A DNA stretch of 6,541 nucleotides from Actinomycetota bacterium (GCA_013335845.1 JAAXUU010000081.1:1-6541); one strand, 5' to 3'. Counted from the first letter of the stretch, positions 1 to 5,989 are shown. The notes: a model not told the origin generated them from the sequence alone. Translations and numbers: made by a program.

Positions 1-788
1 CCGGTAAAGCCGGTCCGGCGATAGGTGCGTTATTGGGGACTATACCTCAGTGCGGAATATCGGTCATGGGAACAGCTCTCTACACACAACGCTTGATAAC
101 TATCGGCACTCTCATGGCGGTCTATCTTTCCACGTCCGACGAGGCCATTCCCGTGATCTTATCTCAGCCCGATAAGTTCGGCGTCATAGTTCCTTTGGTG
201 ATCTCGAAGCTGATAATCGCCCTTGTAGTCGGTTATTCCCTCGATCTCATGTTGGTGAAACAGAGAAAAGCGACCTTGGCACATATCGACGCCCTTGCGG
301 GTGGACATGACGATATCGGGCATCACCATGATGACGTTTTGGAGGGCCCCGCTTGCTGCGGGCATACCCCCGGTGCCGCCATCAAAACCTTCATGGCAAA
401 ACGATTCTTCGTACATCCACTCATACATACTCTCAAAGTGTTCGTCTTCATCTTCTTGGTTTCACTCGCGATCAACGTCCTTATCGGAACCATTGGAGAA
501 GAAGCGTTCGCCGGTCTTTTGGCCGGGCATACCATTCTTCAGCCTGTTCTGGCCGCTTTGGTAGGGTTGATTCCGAACTGCGCGGCTTCGGTTGCGATCA
601 CCGAACTGTACCTTGAGGGAGCTATCACATTCGGAGCGGTTATCGCAGGCCTTTGCGCAAGCGGCGGTCTCGGTGTCCTCGTGCTTTTCAAGGAAGCGGA
701 GAACAAAAAAGAAGCGCTGAAAATCATAGCGCTTCTTTTCGTCATCAGTGTTGTTGCCGGCTTGATCGCCGGGGTGCTTGTTTCCTAG
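1..788 (+). CDS. Putative heavy-metal/manganese efflux permease, ArsP_2-like (5' truncated)
   Basis: C-terminal 261 residues of a polytopic inner-membrane transporter; the frame is open to the window edge (first full codon at 3), so the true start lies upstream. I assign it to the '10TM heavy-metal exporter' (ArsP_2) group, also annotated as putative manganese transporter or arsenic efflux protein. It shows an internal duplication: GALLGTIPQCGISV (residues 8-21 of the fragment) is echoed by AALVGLIPNCAASV (184-197), each a G-x-IP-x-C motif followed by a membrane segment. Such pseudo-symmetric halves are typical of permeases. Between the halves is a soluble loop (about 86-128) with a His/Asp cluster (GGHDDIGHHHDD) and a Cys pair (ACCGH), plausibly binding a metal cation. 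Hydrophobic segments lie near 61-84, 143-164, 181-199, 207-229 and 240-260. The stop interlocks with that of the convergent degV gene. Family fairly sure; the substrate is inferred, not shown. Confidence 0.82.
   Translation, partial: GKAGPAIGALLGTIPQCGISVMGTALYTQRLITIGTLMAVYLSTSDEAIPVILSQPDKFGVIVPLVISKLIIALVVGYSLDLMLVKQRKATLAHIDALAGGHDDIGHHHDDVLEGPACCGHTPGAAIKTFMAKRFFVHPLIHTLKVFVFIFLVSLAINVLIGTIGEEAFAGLLAGHTILQPVLAALVGLIPNCAASVAITELYLEGAITFGAVIAGLCASGGLGVLVLFKEAENKKEALKIIALLFVISVVAGLIAGVLVS
705..739 (-). terminator. Intrinsic terminator of degV, inside the permease coding sequence
   Basis: A perfect 12-bp inverted repeat has arms at 707-718 and 728-739 (core GAAGCGCT/AGCGCTTC) and a 9-nt loop. 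Read on the minus strand, the GC-rich core stem is followed by a run of ten T (739... end of arm plus 705-710), the classical rho-independent layout. It begins about 45 nt past the degV stop, so degV transcripts probably end here, within the last 80 bp of the convergent permease gene. On the plus strand the stem is followed only by the four T of its own arm, so termination there would be weaker. Confidence 0.72.
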
Positions 789-1654
789 CGTTTATCTCCT
801 AGGAAGAAGAGGGCGACGGTGCCTGGACCGCTGTGCGTTCCGATTGCTGGGCTAACGTAACTTATCACGATGTCATCGACTCCGAAACGCTCGCGTATCC
901 GCTCGGCTACGAACTCGGCATCTTCGAGACAGTCACCATGCGAGATGAACACCGTCTGATCGGCGACGGGAGCGATTGCGGTCGTTTCCATATGCTCAAG
1001 CAACGCCAAGAGAGATTTGCGGCGGCTTTTGGCCTTCTCGACCAAGATGAGACGCCCTTCGTCATCCACGTGCAAAACCGGCTTGATGCCCAGGACGGTT
1101 CCTGCGATGGCCGATGCCTTCGAGACGCGACCACCACGATGGAGGAACATGAGATCATCCACGGTGAACCAGTGACAAAGGTGCAGACGATTATCGAGAA
1201 TCCATTGGGCAACCTCATCGATAGTCTTGCCTTCCTCGCGCATGGTTGCTGCGTAGCGCACAAGTAAGCCTTGGCCTCCGCTTGCACTCAAGCTGTCGAT
1301 GCAATGGATTATGCGATCGGGATAGGATGCCTTGAGACCCTCGAGTGTTTTGAATGCGACCTCATTGGACGCCGATAAGGCACTGGAAAAAGCGATATAG
1401 AGTAAGTCTTCGCCTCTTTCAAGGACTTCGCGCGCCAGACCCTCGACGACCGCAGGGTTGACTGCCGAAGTGGTAGCGAGTTGTTCTTCTCGTAGGAGTC
1501 CGTAAAAGCGTTTGATCTCTTCGTCGCTTCCGAACGATTCGGGGTATTCGATACCATCGACCAGAATTGAGAGTGGTGCTGCTTTGATTCCATAAGCGTC
1601 GATTTGGTCTTGATTCAGATTACAGCCACCATCGGTCAGAATTGCAAAACTCAT
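785..1654 (-). CDS. DegV family fatty-acid-binding protein
   Basis: 289-residue soluble protein of usual DegV length. DegV (FakB-type) proteins bind a fatty acid and, in Firmicutes, present it to the kinase FakA; whether this one has such a partner cannot be told here. Visible family landmarks: N-terminal FAILTDGGCNL strand (3-13, usually 'xxxTDSxxDL'), TTSAVNP (61-67, the ligand-pocket 'TSxPxP' site), AFSSALSAS (88-96), CIDSLSASGGQG (118-129), LHRGGRVSKA (171-180) with GIKPVL (189-194), and the C-terminal THSGPGTVALFF (273-284). The ATG at 1654 is preceded by GGAGG (1659-1663) four bases upstream, a strong ribosome site that fixes the start. It is divergent from guaB and overlaps the permease stop by four bases. 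Its terminator appears to lie at 705-739. Family assignment is secure; physiological role is inferred. Confidence 0.94.
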   Translation of the reverse strand: MSFAILTDGGCNLNQDQIDAYGIKAAPLSILVDGIEYPESFGSDEEIKRFYGLLREEQLATTSAVNPAVVEGLAREVLERGEDLLYIAFSSALSASNEVAFKTLEGLKASYPDRIIHCIDSLSASGGQGLLVRYAATMREEGKTIDEVAQWILDNRLHLCHWFTVDDLMFLHRGGRVSKASAIAGTVLGIKPVLHVDDEGRLILVEKAKSRRKSLLALLEHMETTAIAPVADQTVFISHGDCLEDAEFVAERIRERFGVDDIVISYVSPAIGTHSGPGTVALFFLGDKR

Positions 1655-1835
1655 ATATCCTCCAAGAATAGTATCTATAATGTACAGAGGTTGGAAAAAC
1701 TAACCCTTTACGATTTTAAGGCAGTTCAGCCGTTAAGGACAGTATATCTTTAAGAGATAAACTAAATATAAAAAATGCGTTAGAATACACAAACGCGGAT
1801 TATAGACGGACACAGACAAGAGGGAGTACGCACCG
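1655..1835. promoter_or_regulatory. AT-rich divergent intergenic region between degV and guaB
   Basis: This 181-bp region must hold promoters for both flanking genes. Towards guaB the best -10 is TAGAAT (1781-1786, five of six consensus bases), about 50 bp before the ATG, but no good -35 lies at the right distance. Just upstream is a short dyad, TATCT-5 nt-AGATA (1745-1759), which could be an operator overlapping the -35 zone. The guaB ribosome site is GAGGGAG (1820-1826), nine bases before ATG. Towards degV there is AT-rich sequence near 1670-1690 but no convincing promoter pair. I see no guanine-riboswitch core. Promoter details are low confidence. Confidence 0.4.
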
Positions 1836-3353
1836 ATGGCATTCTATTATGACAAACCAGCCCATACCTTTAACGAGTATCTGTTGGTGCCTGGGTACTC
1901 CTCTGCGGAATGTATACCGGATAATGTCGATCTTCGCGTTCCGCTTGTCAAATTCAAGCGAGGCGAGAAGGCTTCACTTTCGCTCAATGTCCCGCTATCG
2001 AGTGCTATCATGCAATCCGTCTCGAACGATACCTTAGCCGTCGCCCTTGCGAAGGAAGGCGGAATCTCATTCATATTCGGTTCGCAAACCATCGAGGATG
2101 AAGCGGCGATGGTTGTCCGCGTCAAGCAGAATAAAGCCGGGTTCGTGGTGAGCGATTCCAACATTTCCCCCGATGCGACTTTGGCTGACATCCTGAAACT
2201 CAAAGAGCGCACCGGTCATTCGACGGTTCCCGTAACCGAAGATGGCACGTATAACGGCAAGTTGGTGGGTATAGTCACCAGCCGTGATTATCGCATAAGC
2301 CGTATGGATCCTTCGACAAAGGTCTCCGACTTCATGACTCCTCGCAATCGTCTTATCGTCGCTCCGAAACAGACCACCCTCAAAGAAGCTAACGACATCA
2401 TCTGGGATAACAAACTCAATGCGCTGCCGGTCGTCGATGATGATGACAATCTCATGTACATGGTATTCCGGAAGGATTACGACGAGCATAAACTCAATCC
2501 ACTCGAGCTTCTCGACGCGGATAAACGCTATATCGTAGGTGCGGGAATCAACACGCGTGACTATGCACAACGCGTCCCGGCTCTTATCGAGGCCGGTGCC
2601 GATGTGCTGTGCATCGACTCTTCCGAAGGGTATTCCGAATGGCAGAAACGCACGCTTACCTTCATCCGCGAGAACTACGGTGACTCGGTGAAAATCGGTG
2701 CAGGTAATGTCGTCGACGGAGACGGTTTCCGTTTCCTCGCCGATGCAGGTGCCGACTTCATCAAAGTCGGCATCGGCGGCGGTTCGATCTGCATCACCCG
2801 GGAGCAGAAGGGGATCGGTCGTGGACAGGCCACCGCACTCATCGACGTGGCTCATGCGCGAAACAAGTATTACGAGGAAACCGGCGTCTATATCCCTATC
2901 TGTAGCGACGGCGGTATGGTCTACGATCATCACATCACGCTTGCTCTTGCTATGGGCGCCGATTTCATGATGCTCGGACGCTACTTCGCACGTTTCGACG
3001 AAAGCCCGACGAACAAGGTGAACATCAACGGCAACTATATGAAAGAGTATTGGGGCGAGGGGAGCGCGCGCGCTCGCAACTGGCAACGCTATGACATGGG
3101 TGGTGCCGGCAAGCTTTCATTCGAGGAAGGTGTCGATAGCTACGTTCCTTATGCCGGTGCGCTCAAAGACAATGTAGCGGTATCCCTTGCGAAAGTACGT
3201 TCGACCATGTGCAACTGCGGTGCCCTTGATGTTCCCGAGTTCCAGCGGATTGCTCGCCTCACGCTCATATCCTCCACAAGCATCATCGAGGGTGGTGCCC
3301 ACGATGTCATTCTCAAGAACAAGACCTCGCAGGTTGGCGGGAATTTCCAATAA
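1836..3353 (+). CDS. guaB: Inosine-5'-monophosphate dehydrogenase, Tritrichomonas-type
   Basis: Catalyses NAD+-dependent oxidation of IMP to XMP, the committed step of GMP synthesis, in the cytosol. The 505 residues match the family's length. Layout: N-terminal barrel part (1-95), two CBS domains (about 98-228), then the rest of the (beta/alpha)8 barrel. The catalytic loop is [13 protein letters not shown] with nucleophile Cys319, in place of the usual bacterial 'GPGSICTTR'. Asp261 (NAD side), Asp358 in SDGG (IMP ribose), the Arg418-Tyr419 flap dyad in WQRYD and the cation-site EGG at 485-487 are all present. As I remember the Tritrichomonas foetus IMPDH, long stretches agree almost residue for residue and the numbering of C319, R418 and Y419 is the same. 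Lys310 and Glu431, linked in that enzyme to poor mycophenolate sensitivity, are also conserved. The start is supported by GAGGGAG nine bases upstream. It stands alone, with a convergent merR 26 bp downstream and no obvious terminator between them. Confidence 0.96.
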   Translation: MAFYYDKPAHTFNEYLLVPGYSSAECIPDNVDLRVPLVKFKRGEKASLSLNVPLSSAIMQSVSNDTLAVALAKEGGISFIFGSQTIEDEAAMVVRVKQNKAGFVVSDSNISPDATLADILKLKERTGHSTVPVTEDGTYNGKLVGIVTSRDYRISRMDPSTKVSDFMTPRNRLIVAPKQTTLKEANDIIWDNKLNALPVVDDDDNLMYMVFRKDYDEHKLNPLELLDADKRYIVGAGINTRDYAQRVPALIEAGADVLCIDSSEGYSEWQKRTLTFIRENYGDSVKIGAGNVVDGDGFRFLADAGADFIKVGIGGGSICITREQKGIGRGQATALIDVAHARNKYYEETGVYIPICSDGGMVYDHHITLALAMGADFMMLGRYFARFDESPTNKVNINGNYMKEYWGEGSARARNWQRYDMGGAGKLSFEEGVDSYVPYAGALKDNVAVSLAKVRSTMCNCGALDVPEFQRIARLTLISSTSIIEGGAHDVILKNKTSQVGGNFQ

Positions 3354-3379
3354 AATCATCGGTGTGACTTCGATTCGAT

Positions 3380-4213
3380 CTACGAAACTGTTTGAATTGA
3401 AATACGCGTGAGGTAATCGTCAGGTGTAGCGGCGGTTATCTCATTGCGTAGATATTCCTCGTATGCGTATATTCCCGCTCGTATGCCTCGTTCCTTCATG
3501 AAAGCAAGGATACGCTCATAGGTTTCGCCTGCCTGCTCGTACGAGCCTTTATGATAGGCGACCACATAGTTTCCTGCGGGACGGACATAGGGTATGAAGT
3601 GGCGTCTATTGCGCGCTGTTTCCAAGCCGGACTGCTTGTATTCTTCGATTTCATTCGCGAGCAAAAAGACATAACGAGAATACTCAAGGGTGTTGATATC
3701 ATCCATTTTCAGAGCGGCGCATACGACTTCGACCGTTGCAGCGTATTCGGTGACGGCGACGATGAGTTCCTTGTCGTTCAGCTTATCGAGCATACGGCTA
3801 CGCACGAGTTTCCGTGCCGGTAGGGTTTCGATTGCAATCGTATTCACATCCAGATGCTCGGCTTCATGAGCCCTATTGATTTCATTGCCCAACATCCGTC
3901 GCGTCAAGTTGAGATACGCGACCTTCTTGGTGAGTTTCTCCAACGCTTCGTTCATGGTGGCAAGGCGGAGTTCGCTCGAAGGTTCGTTCAGATAGCGCTT
4001 GATCTGATTCAAAGTCATCCCGACTTCTTTCAGACTGGAGATGACGATGAAGGTTTCATATTGTTGTATGGAATAGAAGCGGTATCCGTTATCGTCGACG
4101 AAGCCAGGTCTGAGAAGGTCGATATCGTCATAATGGAAGAGGGTCTGCTTCTTAACTTGGCACAGTTTCGCAAATTCCCCGGTTGTAAGATAGTTGCTAC
4201 CGTCCGTTTTCAT
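3380..4213 (-). CDS. MerR family regulator with GyrI/BmrR-like effector domain
   Basis: 277-residue transcription activator of the multidrug-sensing MerR type. Residues 9-76 form the winged HTH: YLTTGEFAKL...TLFHYDDIDLLRP, then the wing NGYRFYS (42-48) and the VGMTLNQIKRYL helix. A long helix at about 80-118 (coiled-coil dimer arm) leads to a C-terminal GyrI-like ligand domain (about 122-277). Length and order match Bacillus BmrR. AYEEYLRNEI (250-259) aligns by eye with the BmrR segment bearing the drug-contacting Glu253, so Glu252 is the likely counterpart. Members bend promoters whose -35/-10 spacer is 19 bp, and such a promoter lies just upstream (4243-4273), facing away from the gene. The ATG at 4213 follows a modest GGGGCGAG site. 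Ligand unknown; no transporter or other typical target sits next to it here. Confidence 0.92.
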   Translation of the reverse strand: MKTDGSNYLTTGEFAKLCQVKKQTLFHYDDIDLLRPGFVDDNGYRFYSIQQYETFIVISSLKEVGMTLNQIKRYLNEPSSELRLATMNEALEKLTKKVAYLNLTRRMLGNEINRAHEAEHLDVNTIAIETLPARKLVRSRMLDKLNDKELIVAVTEYAATVEVVCAALKMDDINTLEYSRYVFLLANEIEEYKQSGLETARNRRHFIPYVRPAGNYVVAYHKGSYEQAGETYERILAFMKERGIRAGIYAYEEYLRNEITAATPDDYLTRISIQTVS

Positions 4214-4242
4214 ACTCGCCCCAAAAGAGTTTCGTAAAACAC

Positions 4243-4278
4243 TTGACTATACGGTTACCGGATACCTTACTGTATGTC
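4243..4278 (+). promoter_or_regulatory. Candidate MerR-controlled promoter/operator upstream of merR
   Basis: TTGACT (4243-4248) and TACTGT (4268-4273) are separated by 19 bp, the lengthened spacer typical of MerR-activated promoters. The spacer has a near-perfect dyad, CGGTTACCG (4252-4260), and a looser outer one: GACTATACGGT (4245-4255) against GACATACAGT on the other strand (4269-4278). On the minus strand the same bases give TATAGT (4246-4251), a good -10 for merR itself, so regulator and target promoters may overlap face to face. The -10 on the plus side is weak, as expected for an activator-dependent promoter. No coding gene follows on the plus strand for over 1 kb. Confidence 0.45.
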
Positions 4279-4316
4279 TTGCTGAAAAGCAATTTCTCCC
4301 TTCCTTCCCCGGTTTT

Positions 4317-4374
4317 CCGGGTATCGGATCGAATCGATACTCGGGAAGGGGTAGGGGAGACAGACCGGGTATCG
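4317..4374 (+). repeat. Direct repeat plus inverted copy, alternative hairpins
   Basis: The 10-mer CCGGGTATCG occurs at 4317-4326 and 4365-4374. Between them CGATACTCGG (4335-4344) is complementary to both, with one G-U pair. The middle segment can therefore pair upstream (8-nt loop) or downstream (20-nt loop) but not both. A related CCGGATAC lies at 4258-4265 inside the candidate MerR operator. Confidence 0.6.
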
Positions 4375-4458
4375 ATGCCGCGGACGGAACGGGACAGCGC
4401 GAGCGGCGGTTCATATAGGGAGGATTAGGAGGCCACACGTAAAAAAGTACACACAAAC

Positions 4459-4507
4459 AAAAAAGAAAAGGAAGTATGTGGAACCCTGCGTCACATACTT
4501 CCTTTTT
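4459..4507 (-). terminator. Intrinsic terminator of the HigA-like gene, probably bidirectional
   Basis: A perfect 15-bp inverted repeat (4466-4480 with 4492-4506; core GGAAGTATGTG/CACATACTTCC) has an 11-nt loop. On the minus strand it starts 29 nt after the stop of the HigA-like gene and is followed by TTTT-C-TTTTTT, a very good U tract. On the plus strand it ends in five T, so it could also stop transcription entering from the merR side. Confidence 0.85.
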
Positions 4508-4535
4508 CATGTTGTTTCGAACCGCATGGGGTTGG

Positions 4536-5054
4536 TCAGCGGAGAGCGTCGATCGACTCGTTGAGTTTCTTGAACTGAGTGAGTCCCTTTTCACTCTTCC
4601 GGCAATCCTCGTAGGCCTGTGGGTTGGCAACGCCGAAGAAGGCGAGGATATTCGCCGCGCGTTCCGTACTATCCTCAGTTCCCGGAACCAGTCCCTGCAT
4701 GACCATGCGGTCGTAGGGAAATGATTCAGCCCATAGTCTAGTATCCGCGTTGTCGAGGATTGCAAGCCGGGCTGTCCTGGTAAGGACGTCCTGAAAGGCT
4801 GCTTCGGCGGCGTTCCATTTGGAAGTCGGGACTTTCAACGCACGCTCGAGGTCATAGGCGACGTCATATGTCAGTCTGACCTTTCCGGTGATGAGCTGGG
4901 AAATGAATTTTTCACTACGTCCGAGCAGCTTCGAAAGCTCTTTCTGGGTGATCCGTTGCCGTCTGAGTTCTTTTGTGAGTATCTCTCCCGGTGATATAAC
5001 GCGTTCGCCTGTGCGGTCCGAGAAGACTGTCATATAGTGTTTCCGTGCGGGCAT
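4536..5054 (-). CDS. XRE/HigA-family DNA-binding protein, stand-alone
   Basis: 172-residue protein with an N-terminal XRE-type helix-turn-helix (about 20-75: ISPGEILTKEL, ITQKELSKLLGRSEKFISQLITGK, then DVAYDLERALKVPTSKW), the pattern of HigA antitoxins and of HigA-type proteins fused to ImmA/IrrE peptidases. The C-terminal part carries FPYDRMVMQGLV (112-123) and ILAFFGVANPQAY (136-148). I recall this pair as the linker seen before the metallopeptidase domain in the longer fused proteins. Here the protein stops at 172 and no HExxH motif follows; a strong terminator 29 nt later suggests this is the real end. No toxin-like gene lies beside it. The ATG at 5054 follows AGGAG at four bases (5058-5063 region, minus strand). 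It may be a stand-alone repressor, an orphan antitoxin, or a trimmed peptidase fusion. HTH assignment is sure, function is not. Confidence 0.88.
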   Translation of the reverse strand: MPARKHYMTVFSDRTGERVISPGEILTKELRRQRITQKELSKLLGRSEKFISQLITGKVRLTYDVAYDLERALKVPTSKWNAAEAAFQDVLTRTARLAILDNADTRLWAESFPYDRMVMQGLVPGTEDSTERAANILAFFGVANPQAYEDCRKSEKGLTQFKKLNESIDALR

Positions 5055-5087
5055 ATCTCTCCTAGCAATGGTTACTCAAACGCACTT

Positions 5088-5116
5088 TGTATAAGAGCGA
5101 TTAGTCGTCATGGGAA
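5088..5116 (-). promoter_or_regulatory. Candidate promoter of the HigA-like gene
   Basis: On the minus strand TTCCCA (5111-5116) and TATACA (5088-5093) are 17 bp apart, each matching four of six consensus bases, about 35 bp before the ATG at 5054. The spacing is ideal and the hexamers modest. HTH antitoxin-type proteins usually repress their own promoter, but I see no clear operator dyad here. Confidence 0.3.
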
Positions 5117-5227
5117 GTAAGTGCGTAGGCATCAGCATACTGGAAGTTACCGGAGTGGTATAGACTGCAATATGCCTGCGGTACCGAACAACACCAGTTC
5201 ACGATTCTTTCGATGGTATTTGTCGTC

Positions 5228-5308
5228 CTCGGGAACCTCTTCTGGAAACTCCTCGTGAAACTATTCGGGAAACGAAACTACGGTTTTCCTCTCGGTGTTC
5301 CTCTCGGT
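5228..5308 (+). repeat. Degenerate 12-bp tandem repeats in two blocks
   Basis: Block one has four consecutive 12-mers at 5228, 5240, 5252 and 5264: CTCGGGAACCTC, TTCTGGAAACTC, CTCGTGAAACTA and TTCGGGAAACGA (approximate consensus YTCGGGAAACTC). Block two is a near-exact pair starting at 5281 and 5293 (CGGTTTTCCTCT, CGGTGTTCCTCT), followed by a partial CGGTAAAA. The unit length keeps a reading frame: a possible 55-codon frame (5213-5380) reads LGNL-FWKL-LVKL-FGKR and then PLGVPLG. The rest of the gene-free stretch 5055-5422 shows nothing else I can name except candidate promoters at its two ends. Confidence 0.6.
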
Positions 5309-5362
5309 AAAAAGATATGGCCGATTTGTCGCGAGTTTACTGAAGTGGGGAAGATAAATGGC

Positions 5363-5368
5363 TATACT
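5363..5368 (+). promoter_or_regulatory. Candidate -10 for the membrane-protein/leuS unit
   Basis: TATACT (five of six consensus bases) lies about 55 bp upstream of the chosen ATG at 5423. The -35 is poor: CTGAAG at 17 bp spacing, or TTTACT at a too-long 21 bp. It is the best -10 in this stretch in the right direction. Confidence 0.3.
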
Positions 5369-5422
5369 AGTGACTGTTGATGAAATCATTGACGATTGGA
5401 ACGTCGAATGAAAGGAAATCCA

Positions 5423-5947
5423 ATGATTATCGGAACCTATATCGATGGGCGTCCCCTTGAATATGACGAGTCGCACTATCAGTTCAGTGTAGGAGGCACC
5501 CCCGTATCGTTACCGGCAGTCCGCAGTTACGACACGCAAGGGCATATCGCCTGGTCGATGACCGAGCAACGCGATTGGATGTATTCGATAGACGAAGGGG
5601 CGTTCGTACGCGCACATGATGCTGCAGTGGCACAGGCTGCTTCTGCGATGCCGCAAGCATCGAGGCCGGTTCCACCGCAAGGTTTCGACGGTACTGTGAT
5701 GCCGGGAGTCCAGGAATACCGGACTGCAGCGAAAGCACCCGTAGGTGCACCTAAAAAATCGAATACGAAGACCGTCATCGTGATTATCGTGGTCGTCGTC
5801 CTATTGCTTTGTGCGTGCTGTGCTGCGTTTTCTTTCATCGGGTATACCACATCCACGATGATGGGTACATCTTCCTGCAGCGGTCATATGTATAGCAATG
5901 ACTACGAAGAAGAACTCAGCGACCTTTTCGACAATTTGGATTCATAG
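5423..5947 (+). CDS. Single-pass membrane protein of unknown function
   Basis: I do not recognise a family. With ATG 5423 it has 174 residues. I chose this start because AAAGGA (5411-5416) sits six bases upstream; in-frame ATG 5408 and TTG 5396 have poorer sites. Residues 1-65 look like a compact soluble domain (GTYIDGRPLEYDES, then FSVGGTPVSLPAVRSYD and HIAWSMTEQRDWMYSID), rich in aromatic and beta-prone residues. Residues 66-110 are an Ala/Pro-rich flexible linker. KKSNTK (111-116) precedes one strong membrane helix (about 117-140) with a Cys cluster (C130, C132, C133). The tail is short and acidic (YEEELSDLFDNLD). The positive residues before the helix suggest N-in/C-out. There is no signal peptide, so the N-terminal domain should be cytoplasmic. 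leuS starts 42 bp later without a visible terminator between, so the two may share a transcript. Function unknown. Confidence 0.8.
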   Translation: MIIGTYIDGRPLEYDESHYQFSVGGTPVSLPAVRSYDTQGHIAWSMTEQRDWMYSIDEGAFVRAHDAAVAQAASAMPQASRPVPPQGFDGTVMPGVQEYRTAAKAPVGAPKKSNTKTVIVIIVVVVLLLCACCAAFSFIGYTTSTMMGTSSCSGHMYSNDYEEELSDLFDNLDS

Positions 5948-5989
5948 ACAATAACATTGGAATACAGAAGTATATCTGGGAGGTAGTTC

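Larger units (their letters stand above)
4279..4507 (+). ncRNA. Possible structured small RNA or orphan leader between merR and the HigA-like gene
   Basis: This gene-free stretch lies between a MerR-type promoter and a strong hairpin with a T run. A transcript would hold a small GAAA-capped hairpin (4279-4292), a 13-14-bp hairpin (4313-4326 with 4335-4348, 8-nt loop) whose wobble pairs fit only plus-strand RNA, and a second copy of its left arm, CCGGGTATCG (4317-4326 and 4365-4374), that could steal the right arm. It also has G-runs (4343-4369) and a Shine-Dalgarno-like run (4417-4432) lacking a start codon. I find no supportable reading frame. It could instead be the degraded leader of a lost MerR target. 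Existence as an RNA is inference. Confidence 0.25.

Noticed and set aside
33..35. TTG as start of the permease
   Set aside because: The frame is open through the window edge and the TTG falls in the middle of the first G-x-IP-x-C membrane motif, so it is an internal Leu codon.
833..1267. 144-codon plus-strand frame inside degV
   Set aside because: Antisense shadow of a clear DegV gene, with no ribosome site and no recognisable domain.
1655..1835. Guanine riboswitch before guaB
   Set aside because: The conserved purine-riboswitch loops and the flanking P1 sequence are absent.
2067..3086. 339-codon open frame on the minus strand across guaB
   Set aside because: Its codons are the exact reverse complement of guaB codons; it stays open because guaB rarely uses TTA, CTA or TCA there. 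No family motif is visible and IMPDH is certain on the other strand.
4194..4428. Plus-strand frames between merR and the HigA-like gene
   Set aside because: They start inside merR or at the -35 hexamer itself, lack ribosome sites and have no coding character.
4247..4509. Minus-strand frame beginning MKKEVCDAG with a hydrophobic stretch like a signal peptide
   Set aside because: The hydrophobic run is just translation of the terminator's T tract; there is no Shine-Dalgarno site and the rest is low-complexity shadow sequence.
5396..5398. TTG as start of the membrane protein
   Set aside because: Poorer ribosome site than ATG 5423, which has AAAGGA six bases upstream.
5055..5989. T-box leader for leuS
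   Set aside because: No T-box consensus or specifier/antiterminator layout, and an intact gene separates most of this DNA from leuS.
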